Shown piece after piece: positions 1 through 12,389 of a stretch of DNA of 64,000 nucleotides. The first letter of the stretch is position 1, and each line of letters opens with the position of its first letter. Location of the stretch: positions 41,396,103 to 41,460,102 of the forward strand of contig OX243814.1 of NCBI GenBank assembly GCA_945859605.1, in the 5' to 3' direction. Made by a program: the position numbers and the translations under genes. The notes under the pieces are model-generated. The model saw nothing but the letters and a program-made list of their open reading frames with translations. It did not search any database and was not told the origin of the DNA. The DNA is from Lumbricus rubellus (lineage: Eukaryota; Annelida; Clitellata; Crassiclitellata; Lumbricidae).

Positions 1-640
1 CCACCTCTTAAAATGCGCAACATAGGAAATTCATGAAAAAAAATTTTTACTTTGTTTTTCACCTTGGCTCTTCCTTCCCACTTTGACCCCACCCAGCACA
101 CTACAACCCCATACAACAACCGTCCGACCCCACCCACCTCCACTCTAATTCAGGCCTACCCACCCCATCTCCCACCCCTCCATGACTCCACTCCGCGAAA
201 GGCTCAACACTTGAAATTCATAGCAAAAAATAATGTTTCACTTGGTTTTCACCTTTGGTCTCACCGCACCGCACCCTACCATCCCAAAATCCTCACCCCA
301 CCCCGCCATACCCTGTCCCCACACAACCCACCCTGCGGGAAAACGGAGTAATTATATAGGCTAATCAGAATTTAAATATAGCCTACGTTGAAAACATCAC
401 GCTGCAGAAGGGCTAACGCAACTTTTCAAGCTCCTCAAATCCCGAAAAAAACAGTAGGCTACTATATAATAAAATAATAAAAAATAGGCCTAAAATAATA
501 ATAATGGATCAAATAATAATAATACTATAATTAATAATAATAATATTCATGTTCATATTAGAATGAAAACTACAATCAACGTAAATTTTGTAGCGAGCAG
601 GGCAAATTTCAATAGAACGTAAAAGTATTGTTTCAACTAG
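1..640. other. Gene-free, C-rich then AT-rich DNA
   Basis: Two similar segments (about 20-110 and 205-290), each with an A-rich run followed by CTTGG-CTTTTTCACC and CACCCC-rich sequence, form an imperfect direct repeat of about 190 bp. An AATAAT-rich stretch follows (460-545). No gene. Confidence 0.5.
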
Positions 641-646
641 TGAGAG

Positions 647-1024
647 TGACCCAACGTTCCCAAAGTGGAACATACCTAAAATCAGCTGCGTTGCTCACTC
701 GTAGAGCACTACTATTAAAAAAAAGGACCATATTAACTAGACAGAATAGACACAGGTCAATCCAAATGTACAATAAAAGCAATTAATTATCATGCATTTG
801 CTCCAAAAAATAATTTTCAATATTTTTTAGTAAAAACGTCATTTTTTGCCAAATTTGCATCAAAATAACTATTTTATTAGCAGCAACATACTTGAAACAA
901 AAGTAAATAAACATGCACCCATCATTGGCCAAGTAAATGAATATCAAAAAGATGACTTATAGTAGGTTTTACCGTCTCTGCAAATTTTTTAAAAATATGT
1001 TCCACTTTGGGAACGTTGGGTCAA
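647..1024. mobile_element. MITE with GACCCAACGTTCCC ends
   Basis: CCCAACGTTCCCAAAGTGGA at the left and its complement at the right (about 1000-1022) form near-perfect 25-bp inverted repeats around AT-rich filler. The duplication is not clear. Confidence 0.6.
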
Positions 1025-1133
1025 TAAAGGTTAATATTAATGTTATTTCATTTATATAAATATTGACCCAAAGTACCAGTGATCCTAGGCATTTATTCTA
1101 CTGCTACTACTGCTACTGCTGATATTACTACTA

Positions 1134-1303
1134 CTACCACCACCACCACCACCACCACCACCACCACCACCACCACCACCACCACCACCACCACCACCAC
1201 CACCACCACCACCACCACCACCACCACCACCACCACCACCACCACCACCACCACCACCACCACCACCACCACCACCACCACCACCACCACCACCACCACC
1301 ACT
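1134..1303. repeat. (ACC)n microsatellite, about 56 units
   Basis: An uninterrupted CAC triplet run of about 170 bp. The poly-threonine and poly-valine frames across it are artefacts. Confidence 0.9.
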
Positions 1304-1900
1304 AATGTGCAGAAAGAATTAACCGACAGAAAACAGACAGTAATACATACAGAGAAGGGCAGACGAATACACAGACAAATAAACAGAGATGTCATCTATA
1401 GGGTCAGCCATAGAGCTATAATAGGTCGCAGAGCACATGTAGGCCTATAATAATCAGCCACAGTTCAAAATTGTGGTTGGATCACCTGTTCATCATGGGA
1501 ACATTCCATGTTCTACACCCTGGGGGCATCTTCCTAATCAGCCCTCGGGGTATCTACATCTACATCTAACAAAATGAGTAATACCACAGGCGACCAATGA
1601 ATAGAGATTTCGAGCAGCTGTGACAACCAGGACAACTACAGCTGTAGACCATGATGATAGCAAAGAAAAAGAAGGTATCGCATTCCTGACGTTCCTGGTG
1701 AGGCAGAAGTTCTCACGCGACGAACCGTGTCAGCATAAATACCAGAAAAGCAAATGGAACATTCAAAACAAATATTCACATCGGTTTATCATGTTAAGTG
1801 GAATCCAAGTGAACATAAGCCCTCTTTCTGAGATATGTAAATACCGTGTAACTTTTGTACATCCCGTACATTTTATATATCCCAATACATGTTATACATA

Positions 1901-2732
1901 CACGGTGTCCCAATTGAAGTGAGCCCCTTTTTGTTTTGGCGATATACTTGTCAATTCTAAATGAAACTCAATAAAATTTCAGAGAGTGTAAGAGGGATAA
2001 ATTATCAATGTTTCCTGAAAATTTTATCCAATTCCACAAACAGAATCGGAAGTTATGCACATTCAAATTTGGACAAAGGAAAATGTAAGTTTCCAACATG
2101 TAAAAGATAGGAAATTACTGCTTGCAACTGCACGTCTTACTTTCTAAATTAATAAATATTTCCGTCATATTTCCGTCATTTCCATGATGGGGGACAATAA
2201 TAAAAATGGTTTCGGCAAAGAAGATTTGAGTTTAGTAAAAAATTTAATAGAAGAAAAACATTACGGTGTAAAAGGTTTTTAATGGAATTTCCTAACAGAA
2301 ACTGGCCCATCGCAGCCTTATGAAACTCGCATACGCGTCACGTTGACCAGAGACCACTTCAAACTGCGAAATGTGGAAGAATGGAATGGTTTTGATCAAA
2401 GGGATTGTTGACAATGCAATCAGTGAATGGCGAAAGCACGTTAGAGCATGCATTCGAGGCTTTCGAGCTAATGGACCGCACTTTGAACATCAGCTTTGAA
2501 TAACGGCGCTAACACTAATTTCCTATCTTTTACATGTTGGAAACTTACATTTTTCGTTGCACAAATTTGAACGTTCATAATTTCGGACACTGTTTGTAGT
2601 ATTGGATGAAATTTTCAGGAAACATTGATAATTTATCCCTCTTACATTCTCTGAAATTTTATAGAGTTTCGTTTAGAATTAACAGATATATCGCCAAAAC
2701 AAAAAGGGGCTCACTTCAATTGGGACACCGTG
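1901..2732. mobile_element. Tc1/mariner-type relic with long inverted repeats
   Basis: CACGGTGTCCCAATTGAAG and its complement end the element, flanked by TA dinucleotides (1899-1900, 2733-2734). The inverted arms continue for about 160 bp. Inside, about 2410-2500 (+) reads like the C-terminal tail of a mariner-type transposase (DNAISEWRKHVRACIR, then ANGPHFEHQL and a stop). The rest of the transposase is absent or scrambled. Confidence 0.7.
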
Positions 2733-2739
2733 TAGATAC

Positions 2740-4280
2740 ACAAATTACACATAGGCTATTACTCTGAGTGTACACGAAACAGGTTCACGTCAATTTGTAT
2801 ATCACTCTGACCGTTTGATAATAAAATATGAGGCAATGTGTTGCACCTAATCTGCTATATATAATATATATATATTTTATATGTTATAGTTACGATGCTG
2901 GTTTTTTCCGACTAGTAATAGGTCTGCTCAGTAATTTTCAAATTTATTGTTACTAAGATGCTTATTGTGTTTTCCTCTGGTTCCTTTGCCTCGATATGAT
3001 TACTACTATCTTACATGTGCTTAATGATTCAGGTTGCCATTACTGACTTATGTTTGTTGCTTATTTTTTGGTTTTGCTTTGTTTTGTTTTGTGTTTTTTA
3101 TGTTGTTTTTTGGCTTGTTGCCAAAGGCTTTCTTGATCGTGTGATCTTATGCCACATTGATTTCTTTTCTGGTATTTTCTTTAACAAAATTTTCCATTTT
3201 CTGTTTATATCTCTAACCTCACCATCTTGACTTACATTTTACGTTCAGGGGTTATCCAGGTTAGCGGGACCTGTCCCTTTCTGGATGACCCTTTCTGAGT
3301 ATTCACCGTTCATACAATCAAGGTGTCCTACGAACATTAATTTTTATTCATGTGTAGCCTAGCATTTTTCTTTGCGGTATACCTTGGTTTTGTTTGTTTG
3401 TTTTTGTCTCTTGTTCATTCTCAGAATAAACTGATTTGATTTGATTTGATTTGATTTGCTATCCTGCTTTTTCTGCGACCCTTTTCGTAAGTAGTCTACT
3501 TGAAATCTTTTCTGTTTTTCTTGGTATTTTTGCCGGATTGAGAGTATTTCTGAAGAAAATGTTCTGAGATGAATACAAATTTTGACTTTTTTATGTAGGT
3601 CTGCGCAGGCTACTTTCTATAGAATCTCTACGCCGTCTACGGTATACGTAGATGGATCCTACACCATTAGAATGCATGAAACACTTTGCGTGGCCAATAA
3701 GTCTACCTAGGCTAAATCTAGTCTAGACCGACGTAGAGCCCACCGAATATTTCAGATGACACAGAAGAATCGTTTTCTGCTAAGACGCAATGCACATTAT
3801 TTATGTGGCGCTGCTGTAGACTTTTTGAGAGCCACTTAAAGAGTGATCTATATGAATCTTCAAATAACTGCATGCAAATATGTAAGCTTATAAATTCATT
3901 TACATGCCTGTTTGCATACTTAGGCCTATATGGCTGGCCAGTGAAAATATGGAATGGTCCCGCAGTGCAGACACGCGACTAAAGGCGTTACATCTCTAAC
4001 CGATGATTTTCATTTTGTGTTTTGAATATCGTCGTTGACAAAGCTGATCCAGGTTCCATGGTGAGATAAAGAAATTCTTTGCTGCATCGTATTCATCGTT
4101 GACGAATAGAATGACGACGACGATGACACAGTTGAGAGATTTGCTCTGTTCTGATTTTTTGTTGGAAGGTTTGTCAGGAATGTTCGAAATGAATCGGTGT
4201 TTACAACAATTGAGGCCTATAATAATAGTCGAATGATAAAAGCAATATAGGCCTATAATAGTTGAATGACAAAAACAAAC
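2740..4280. other. Gene-free DNA with a TGATT repeat
   Basis: TTGAT pentamers at 3433-3462. The segment 3555-3625 (GAGATGAATA, then GTAGGTCTGCGCAGGCTAC) recurs at 8065-8125, so it is an interspersed repeat. No exon signals recognised. Confidence 0.4.
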
Positions 4281-4282
4281 TA

Positions 4283-4570
4283 TAAGCAGGCAGGGACAGA
4301 GAGAGAAAGAGAGAGAGAGACACAGACAGACATACATGTACAGATAGGCAGACAGAAAGACTGAGACAAAGACAGAGACAGACAGAGACACAGAGAATAG
4401 AGAAAGAGAAAGAGAGAGACATACAGACAGACAGACAGCCAGACACCTAGACACACAGACAGACAGACGCACAGACACACATACATACAGAGTGATACAG
4501 AGACAGACACAGAGAAGGGTGAAGACAGAGAGACAGACATTCACTGGCAGAGACTAAGACAGACAGAGAC
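4283..4570. repeat. GA/GACA-rich microsatellite
   Basis: Irregular GAGA and CAGA(CA) repeats. Similar tracts occur at 16860-17060, 31813-31975 (complement) and 36655-36745. Confidence 0.8.
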
Positions 4571-4721
4571 AGAAACAATAGTAACTACATAGGACAGTCT
4601 GCTTAATTCTTTGAACCCTAATGGCCTCTATAGCGGCCCGTTATCCATAGAGTTACGGGAGCTCCGGGTTCAAAGGGTTAACAATGATCGGTAATTAATC
4701 GTTCGTGAAAAATAGTAAATG

Positions 4722-5339
4722 TTCCTCCTGCTCCTCGTCCTCTTCCTGCTCATTCTGCTCCTCCTGCTCCTCGTCCTCTTCCTGCTCATTCTGCTCCTCC
4801 TGCTCCTCGTCCTCTTCCTGCTCATTCTGCTCCTCCTGCTCCTCGTCCTCTTCCTGCTCATTCTGCTCCTCCTGCTCCTCGTCCTCTTCCTGCTCATTCT
4901 GCTCCTCCTGCTCCTCGTCCTCTTCCTGCTCATTCTGCTCCTCCTGCTCCTCGTCCTCTTCCTGCTCATTCTGCTCCTCCTGCTCCTCGTCCTCTTCCTG
5001 CTCATTCTGCTCCTCCTGCTCCTCGTCCTCTTCCTGCTCATTCTGCTCCTCCTGCTCCTCGTCCTCTTCCTGCTCATTCTGCTCCTCCTGCTCCTCGTCC
5101 TCTTCCTGCTCATTCTGCTCCTCCTGCTCCTCGTCCTCTTCCTGCTCATTCTGCTCCTCCTGCTCCTCGTCCTCTTCCTGCTCATTCTGCTCCTCCTGCT
5201 CCTCGTCCTCTTCCTGCTCATTCTGCTCCTCCTGCTCCTCGTCCTCTTCCTGCTCATTCTGCTCCTCCTGCTCCTCGTCCTCTTCCTGCTCATTCTGCTC
5301 CTCCTGCTCCTCGTCCTCTTCCTGCTCATTCTGCTCCTG
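4722..5339. repeat. 36-bp minisatellite, about 17 near-identical units
   Basis: The unit is CTGCTCCTCCTGCTCCTCG followed by TCCTCTTCCTGCTCATT. Five units fill exactly 180 bp and sequence identity is almost complete. Length 36 is a multiple of three and the unit has no stop in several frames, so long frames of E/Q/D-rich (-), S/C-rich (+) or L-rich (+) peptide appear. No exon signals or conserved domain support translation. Confidence 0.85.
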
Positions 5340-5754
5340 CCGCTTCTCGTCCTCCACTTCTTTCCCCTCATCCTCCTTCTCGTCCTTCTCTTCCTCCACC
5401 TACACATGCAGTATTATTACTTAGAGATTAGCATTCCAATGTCGCGATGCATGTTACATTGTATGTAGTAGGGCGCACCTGTACGCAGGTGTACATGTAT
5501 GATCAAGTGATAGGTGAAGATGACACATTTTTGACCTCGTCACGAGATCTTGTAAATAACGTTCTGACAAAAAAAACTCAATATAAATTATGTTCATATT
5601 CTGCTTTTATGGACATGACCATCACGTAAATAGGTATGCACATTGCACACACATGGTATCGGGTGACCAATCCTCTCCCTCCCCTTCTCATCTTCCCACC
5701 GACAATGTACGGTCAGTGTACTCATTATAGCTGAGTTAGGCTAACTAGGAACTC

Positions 5755-5860
5755 AAATGAAACAGAAATCTCGAACCAGGCCTCTGCACTGGCAGGGACT
5801 CGAATCCCGACATCTCGACTGATAGTCAAGCACATTAACCACTGCACTATCGAGCAATCC
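5755..5860 (-). mobile_element. tRNA-like SINE or tRNA pseudogene
   Basis: On the minus strand TAGTGCAGTGGTTAA (A box) and GGGATTCGAGTCCC (T arm) flank a possible anticodon arm CTTGA-CTATCAG-TCGAG, which would give anticodon ATC. The acceptor stem pairs in only about four of seven positions, so it is not a functional tRNA. Confidence 0.5.
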
Positions 5861-6274
5861 TTATTACAACATACAATTTCCTGTGATAAGCGTCTTGCTA
5901 TGAAGCGATCACGTGTCAGATAACGTGGCTTCGTTGCAGACGTGCTGAGCAACATTCGTCATGTAATCTTATTAGGTAGAATCTCAATAATTGCTCAACG
6001 TCGAGATTCCACAAAATAATTATACGACTCACTTTTACGCTCAATAGGCCGCAAGGAACCATTTCTAAATAAATGTAACCTCAAGATACCGGACATGAGT
6101 CAAGTCATGCCGCAAGATACGTATACTGTTGAGCAACCCTTAACCTATACACAGGCCGTATTCTACAGTCAATAAGAATGGTTTATGCATTATGCAATAG
6201 CTTGAAATTTGTATTCCATGCAGGCTGCAGCATTTAGCACTAAAGTTCCATTTGATATACTATTATATGATAGG

Positions 6275-7841
6275 CAGTGTTTAATCTAGACGTCTCTGGG
6301 GGGGAAAGTTCCCCCCCCCAGGATTGACATTTCCCCCCCCCAGAAAAATTTGACAAAATGATATTGGTTTTTAGTTACTATTTTCATCGTTGTTTTATAT
6401 GAAGTGTTATAATATACCGTGATGTTATTTACTATTATATGATTATTTATTATTTACTATTATTATATATGATACTATCATGTTGCAATTAGTATAACTT
6501 ACTGTAGGCCTATATATTTGTATAAACACTATTTTTGCACAACTAAAAACAGATATGATGTCCACACCAGAAAATTTGACAAAATGCTTATAGTTTTAGT
6601 TGCTGTTTACATCATCGTATTACGTGAATTGTTATAATATACAGTTATACTGTAATATTATTTATTATTATATGGTCAATGGTTATAATGTTATTATTTA
6701 CTATTATAATATATGACACAATCCTGCTAAAATGAGAATAACTTACTGCTAATATTTGTACAAATACTACTTTTGTACAACTGAATGGCTTCTCAAAAGT
6801 GGTATCCTTCAAATTTTAAACTGTAGGCCTCAAATTTCAAAATGTTTGGTCCTATTATTTGAACACATATATAGTAAAACCTAAAAACAACATCATTACT
6901 ACACATGGTTTCTTGAATTTGGCACCGGTAGTTTATTAGTTCTTGGTTGGTTTGTGTACCATTAAATATGATTTCAGAAAGTATGTCCTGGTCAGCAATT
7001 CAGGACTATCTTGGGAACAGGGTTAAACTGATATAGTGCTGAAAAGTCAGCTTATATAGGCTACTATTATATTCATGTCTGCATTTATTCATTAGAATAA
7101 CTCAGCAACAGGAGAACTGAGCTGCTGAACTCGATAAGCTTACATAAAGATATTTTTATTGTAATTATAATCATATATTATATTAGATCCTAAAACACTT
7201 TTTCTTATCAGTACTGAATAGTCTAATGGAGTTATTTTGCTAAAATGGCACCTTAAAAGATGAGGCCTACCATTACAGTGTGGAAATAACCCCCCTCCCC
7301 AAAAAATATTTGTTAAGTGTTGCTTATATTTATTGAAGTCCACTCTTATAAGCACTGAAAAGTGTACAGGCAGTGTGTTAAGATGACACCTTAAAATGCT
7401 GCCATTGCAATGTGGAAACTCAAAGAGTTTCTGATGGGGCTCTGAAAAAGTGCAGGTATTTTGTTAAGATGGTACCTTAAAATGCTACCATTGCAATGTG
7501 GAAATTCAAAAAGTTTCTGATGGGGCTCTGAAAAAGTACAGGTATTTTGTTAAGATGGTACCTTAAAATGCTACCATTGCAATGTGGAAATTCAAAAAGT
7601 TTCTGATGGGGCTCTGAAAAAGTACAGGTATTTTGTTAAGATGGTACCTTAAAATGCTACCATTGCAATGTGGAAATTCAAAAAGTTTCTGATGGGGAGG
7701 GGGCACATCTTCCTCCCCATACCCCTCCCCCTGCGGGTCTCGGCGCTACGCGCCTCACGAGCGTCCTTCGGACGCTCGATTGTCTCCCCCCCCCAGAAAC
7801 CTGAATTCCCCCCCAGCGGGCGGGGACTAGATTAAACACTG
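6275..7841. mobile_element. Non-autonomous DNA transposon with 9-bp target duplication, copy 1
   Basis: Terminal inverted repeats CAGTGTTTAATCTAG and CTAGATTAAACACTG are flanked by the perfect 9-bp duplication TATGATAGG (6266-6274 and 7842-7850). Poly-G/poly-C tracts lie just inside both ends. Near the right end are four 86-bp tandem units (from 7399) and a 9-bp-stem, 3-nt-loop palindrome (7758-7778). No transposase is encoded. Nine-bp duplications fit Mutator-like elements better than hAT (8 bp). Confidence 0.85.
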
Positions 7842-9198
7842 TATGATAGGCCTATGCATAGGCCTATATTTGCATAGGTAACTAGGTTATACAAACCAGA
7901 ATCCTGTAGTTTCATATATGAAACTATGTAGTAGGTTATGTACATGTAGGCTTAGCACAGTTACAAAATAAATAGACTATAGCCTATTTTAAAGAACCGT
8001 ATAGAGTGTATTAATCCTAAACTAACTTGCTTACAGTTTGCTAAGCCTAGATATGCGCGAAAATATTATGAGATGAATAAAAAATGACTTTTTTATGTAG
8101 GTCTGCGCGCAGGCTACTTTCACATCTATCTAGCCACAGCTTATAGGTCATTCATTAGTGACATATAACAATGAATGATTCACTCTCTCCTGCCGAGACC
8201 AATAGGCCTACCATTAGTTTCTGCATAAATCATTTTCAACGGTTCTACGCTAGGTTATACCGAACAACAATGTGAGTTTTCGCTGCTGTGCTGATAATAA
8301 GATATGCTCCACACGCCCAGCACTGTGAGCACCGTTCAAGACATGAAAGGCAAATAGACATTTATGTGCAATTTTTTATATACATACATAATAAAATATA
8401 TATTATATAGGCTATATCATTATGCGTAGCCTATATTGACTTTATTGTGATTATAATTATATGATTTCTCATGAAGTTTACATTTGAGGCATCATTATCT
8501 TCATTTCGCTCTTGCAGAGATAGACTGAACAAGAGAGGGCGACACTAAAATAGTTCACACTGCAGCACTATACAGTCAAAATGTGGCAACGCCCATTAAT
8601 GTTTACAAGTATTGAAAAGTCATTCAAAAGTTACAGTCAAGCAAACTGATTACGAAAATACTCCGCGTAGGCTATCGAAAAGTAGTTCCTCTGACTTATG
8701 GTAAAGTGAAGCCTATAATTATCAGCCTATCCCTATCTAGAGTTAGTAATAAGAATTTATTACTCAAAATTGCAGTCTGTTATTGCTTCTGATGCTTCAA
8801 GGGGTTTATGGAACGCTGCTTAGTCTAATGCCAGCAAGTAATGTGAAAACAGTTTACGTAGGCTTAACCTCCAACCGTAGCTGAAAAAGTTAAGATGTCG
8901 TGTAGGCCTATGGCCTATAATAAAGTATACGCTGTCATGTAGCCTATGATGTAGGCTGACGTAAATGACACATAGACCTATTTTTAACGACGGTGATGTG
9001 ACCTCAAAGAACATGCGGTGTACAAGGGCATCTAAGTCTAACATTTGCCAAGTCTTGATAGTTGATACATAGGCCATTCAGTTTTTGTGCTTCTCAGTAT
9101 TATTGTCACATTTATAAACTTTTATATAGAATAACACAAAAAATAGGTTTAAAGAAAAGCAGATGAGGAGTATGGTTTACCATACAGTTGAAATTTGA

Positions 9199-9796
9199 CA
9201 GTGTTGTTGAAAGTATCGGGCAAATGTACTTAAGTAAAAGTAAAAGTAACGTGGATTTTAATTACTTAAGTAAAAGTAAAAGTACTCATCACAAATTTTA
9301 CTTAAGTAAAAGTAAAAAGTATCCCCTTCCAATAATACTTTTAAAGTAAAAAGTAAAAGTACCGAGCCTTTCTATAACTCAATTGATTATTAATCTTCGA
9401 AAATACTAAATTCTCGAATTGGTTATCATTGAGTCTAGTACGCACGTTTCCGATTCATTTTAGCACAATGCACAGCCGAAGATCATTTCTGCTACAGAAA
9501 ATGGCAGTGCATCCAGCGTGCACCGCCATCGAAAATCTATTTTTAGGCATGCAAATTTGAATAAGCTGTCTGAGCTTAGCGAAACGAAATGTTAATTAAC
9601 GCTTTGAAGTAACGAACATTGTAACGAGTGCCGCATAAATTGTAACGAAGTAAAAGTACTGAAATATGGGTAAAATTTTACTTCGTTGAAAGTAAAAGTA
9701 TTTTATTTTTTCGATACTTCGTTACATGTGAAAGTACTCAAACTTTTACTTAAGTACAGTAACGCGTTACTTTTACTTCGTTACTGCACAACACTG
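9199..9796. mobile_element. hAT-type MITE rich in AAGTAAAAGTA repeats
   Basis: Ends CAGTGTTG and CAACACTG with a perfect 8-bp duplication AAATTTGA (9191-9198 and 9797-9804). The subterminal arms consist of inverted ACTTAAGTAAAAGTAAAAGTA repeats. No coding sequence. Confidence 0.75.
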
Positions 9797-10200
9797 AAAT
9801 TTGAGAATGAGTGCAGAATGTAGATAAGCTTAGGTATGCTACAGCGCATTCCAAAGAGAGTAACGAATTATTGAGGCAAATGACGGGGGCTGAGATGCTA
9901 GGCAATGTGACGAACTAGAGGGTCAAGACTGCTTCCTAATTATTTTGTCAATGAAAGCCGAATTGCGATTCCCATGCAGGTCCCGTCACGAAAGACTCTC
10001 CACTGAAGCGAATACAAAGCAGTTTTACCGCGAATTACTCAAGCAGATTTTGGCTAAAAAGTTCATCGAGCTTTATCGATCTGTCGACTTTTAACTCTAA
10101 GGTTCTTACGAGGAGAATAATATTGACACGAGTTCAAGACCTGTTTGAGACATAGGCCTAATACTACATGTATGTAGGCTATACGGCACTTTAAAATGTA

Positions 10201-10470
10201 CAGCAACGGCGGCAGGGGGTTTGGGGGCTAAGCCCGCCAAATAGGCGATTCATTTTTCTCCATGTACAAATGGCAAATTTCGACGTGCAGGCCCCCCCCA
10301 AAAAAAAATATTGAAGTTTTTCAAGATTTCGACCGGATGACTAAAAAAGTTCATCAAAAATTTGGGCGGTGAAAATTGACAATTTTTACAAGCTTTCGAC
10401 CGGGATGACTAAAAATGGATTTTTTCCCCGAAGTTCAGCCCCCAAAACTGAAATCCTAGCGCCGCCACTG
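10201..10470. mobile_element. Short hAT-type MITE
   Basis: Inverted ends (CAGCAACGGCGGCAGGGGG against CAGTGGCGGCGCTAGG) flanked by AAAATGTA and AAAAGGTA, an 8-bp duplication with one mismatch. Internal GACCGGATGACTAAAAA motifs resemble those in elements at 19195 and 54700. Confidence 0.6.
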
Positions 10471-10623
10471 AAAAGGTATTCAGGTGCAATCGCTCAGACT
10501 TTCCAGATCTACTTGTTGGTCACTGGATAGCATTGCTAAATAAATGTGTAATAAAAAACGATATTGATTATAAGATAATAATTATTAAGATACCATCAGC
10601 AGAATCAACTATCTATCGATGGC

Positions 10624-12376
10624 CAGTGTTTAATCTAGACGTCTCTGGGGGGGGGGAAAGTTCCCGCCAAGGATTGACATTTCCCCCCCAGAAAAATTTG
10701 ACAATATGATATTGGTTTTTAGTTACTGTTTTCATCATTGTGTTTTACATGAAGTGTTATAATATACCGTGATGTTATTTACTATTATATGATTATAATG
10801 ACATTATTTACTATTATTATATATGATACTATCATGTTGCAATGAGTATAACTTAGTAACTTACTGTACATATTTGTATAAACACTATTTTTGCACAACT
10901 AAAAACAGATATGATATCCCCTCCAGAAAAATTTGACAAAATGATAATAGTTTTTAGTTGCTGTTTACATCATCGTATTACGTGAACTGTTATAATATAT
11001 TATACTGTAATACTATTAATTATTATATGGTTAATGCATGGTTATAATGTTATTTGCTATTATAATATATGACACACTCCTGCTAAAATGAGAATAACTT
11101 GCTGCTAATATTTGTACAAATACTACTTTTGTACAACTGAATGGCTTCTCAGTTCTCACCAGTGGTATCCTTCAAATTGTAAACTGTAAAATTTCAAAAT
11201 GTTTGATCCTAAAATTTGAACACATTATAGTAAAACCTAAAAAACAACATCATTACTACACATAATTTCCTGAATTTGGAACCGGTAGTTTATTAGTTCT
11301 TGGTTGGTTTGTGTGCCATTAAATATGATTTCAGAAAGTATGTCCTGGTCACAGTGGTCAGCAATTCATAACATAACTTGGGAAACAAGGTTAAACTGAT
11401 ACAGTGCTGAAAAGTCAGCTTATATAGGCTAATAATTATATTCAAGTCTATATACATTTATTCATTAGAACAACTCAGCAACAGGAGAGCTGAGCTGCTG
11501 AACTCGATACATAAAGATATTTTTTATTGTAATTATAATCATAGATATATATTGGATCCTAAAACACTTTTTTATCAGTACTGAATAGTCTGATGGAGTT
11601 ATTTTGCTAAAATTGCACCTTAAAAGGGTACCATTACAGTGTGGAAATAGCTCCCCAAAATATTTGTTAAGTGTTGCTTATATTTATTGAAGTCTTAGCC
11701 CACTCTTATAAGCACTGAAAGGTACAGGTATTTTGTTAAGATGACGCCATAAAATGGCACCATTGCAATGTGGAAATTCAAAAAATTTCTGATGAGGCTC
11801 TGAAAAAGTACAGGTATTTTGTTAAGATGACACGTTAAAATGGCACCATTGCAATGTGGAAATTCAAAAAAGTTCTGATGGGGCTCTGAAAAAGTTAAGG
11901 TATTTTGTTAAGATGACACGTTAAAATGGCACCATTGCAATGTGGAAATTCAAAAAGTTTCTGATGAGGCTCTGAAAAAGTACAGATATTTTGTTAATAT
12001 GACACGTTAAAATGGCACCATTGCAATGTGGAAATTCAAAAAGTTTCTGATGGGGCTCTGAAAAAGTTAAGGTATTTTGTTAAGAAGACACCTTCAAATG
12101 GCACCATTGCAATGTGGAAATTCAAAAAATTTCTGATGGGGCTCTGAAAAAGTACAGGTATTTTGTTAAGATGACACGTTAAAATGGCACTATTGCAATG
12201 TGAAAATTCAAAAAGTTTCTGATGGGGAGGGCGCACATCCCCCTCCCCATACCCCTCCCCCTACGGGTCTCGGCGCTACGCGCCTCACGAGCGTCCTTCG
12301 GACGCTCGATTGTCTTCCCCCCCCCCCCAGAAACCTGAATTCCCCCCCCAGCGGAGGGGGACTAGATTAAACACTG
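10624..12376. mobile_element. Non-autonomous DNA transposon with 9-bp target duplication, copy 2
   Basis: Same family and orientation as 6275-7841, with identical 15-bp ends and the perfect duplication ATCGATGGC (10615-10623 and 12377-12385). It has six exact 86-bp units (starts 11757, 11843, 11929, 12015, 12101, 12187), two more than copy 1, and the same palindrome at 12288-12308. Small indels separate the copies, so they are moderately old. Confidence 0.85.
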
Positions 12377-12389
12377 ATCGATGGCCCCT

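Noticed and set aside
1079..1450. Poly-threonine and poly-valine frames
   Set aside because: Pure translation of the (ACC)n microsatellite.
4670..5468. Long frames of 230-250 residues over the 36-bp minisatellite, on both strands
   Set aside because: They exist because the unit length is a multiple of three and lacks stops. No splice sites, conserved domain or promoter supports a gene.
5755..5860. A tRNA gene (anticodon ATC)
   Set aside because: T arm and anticodon arm can form, but the acceptor stem pairs poorly, so it is a SINE head or pseudogene.
11757..12230. CRISPR-like array
   Set aside because: The 86-bp units are contiguous tandem repeats without unique spacers, inside a transposon in eukaryotic DNA.
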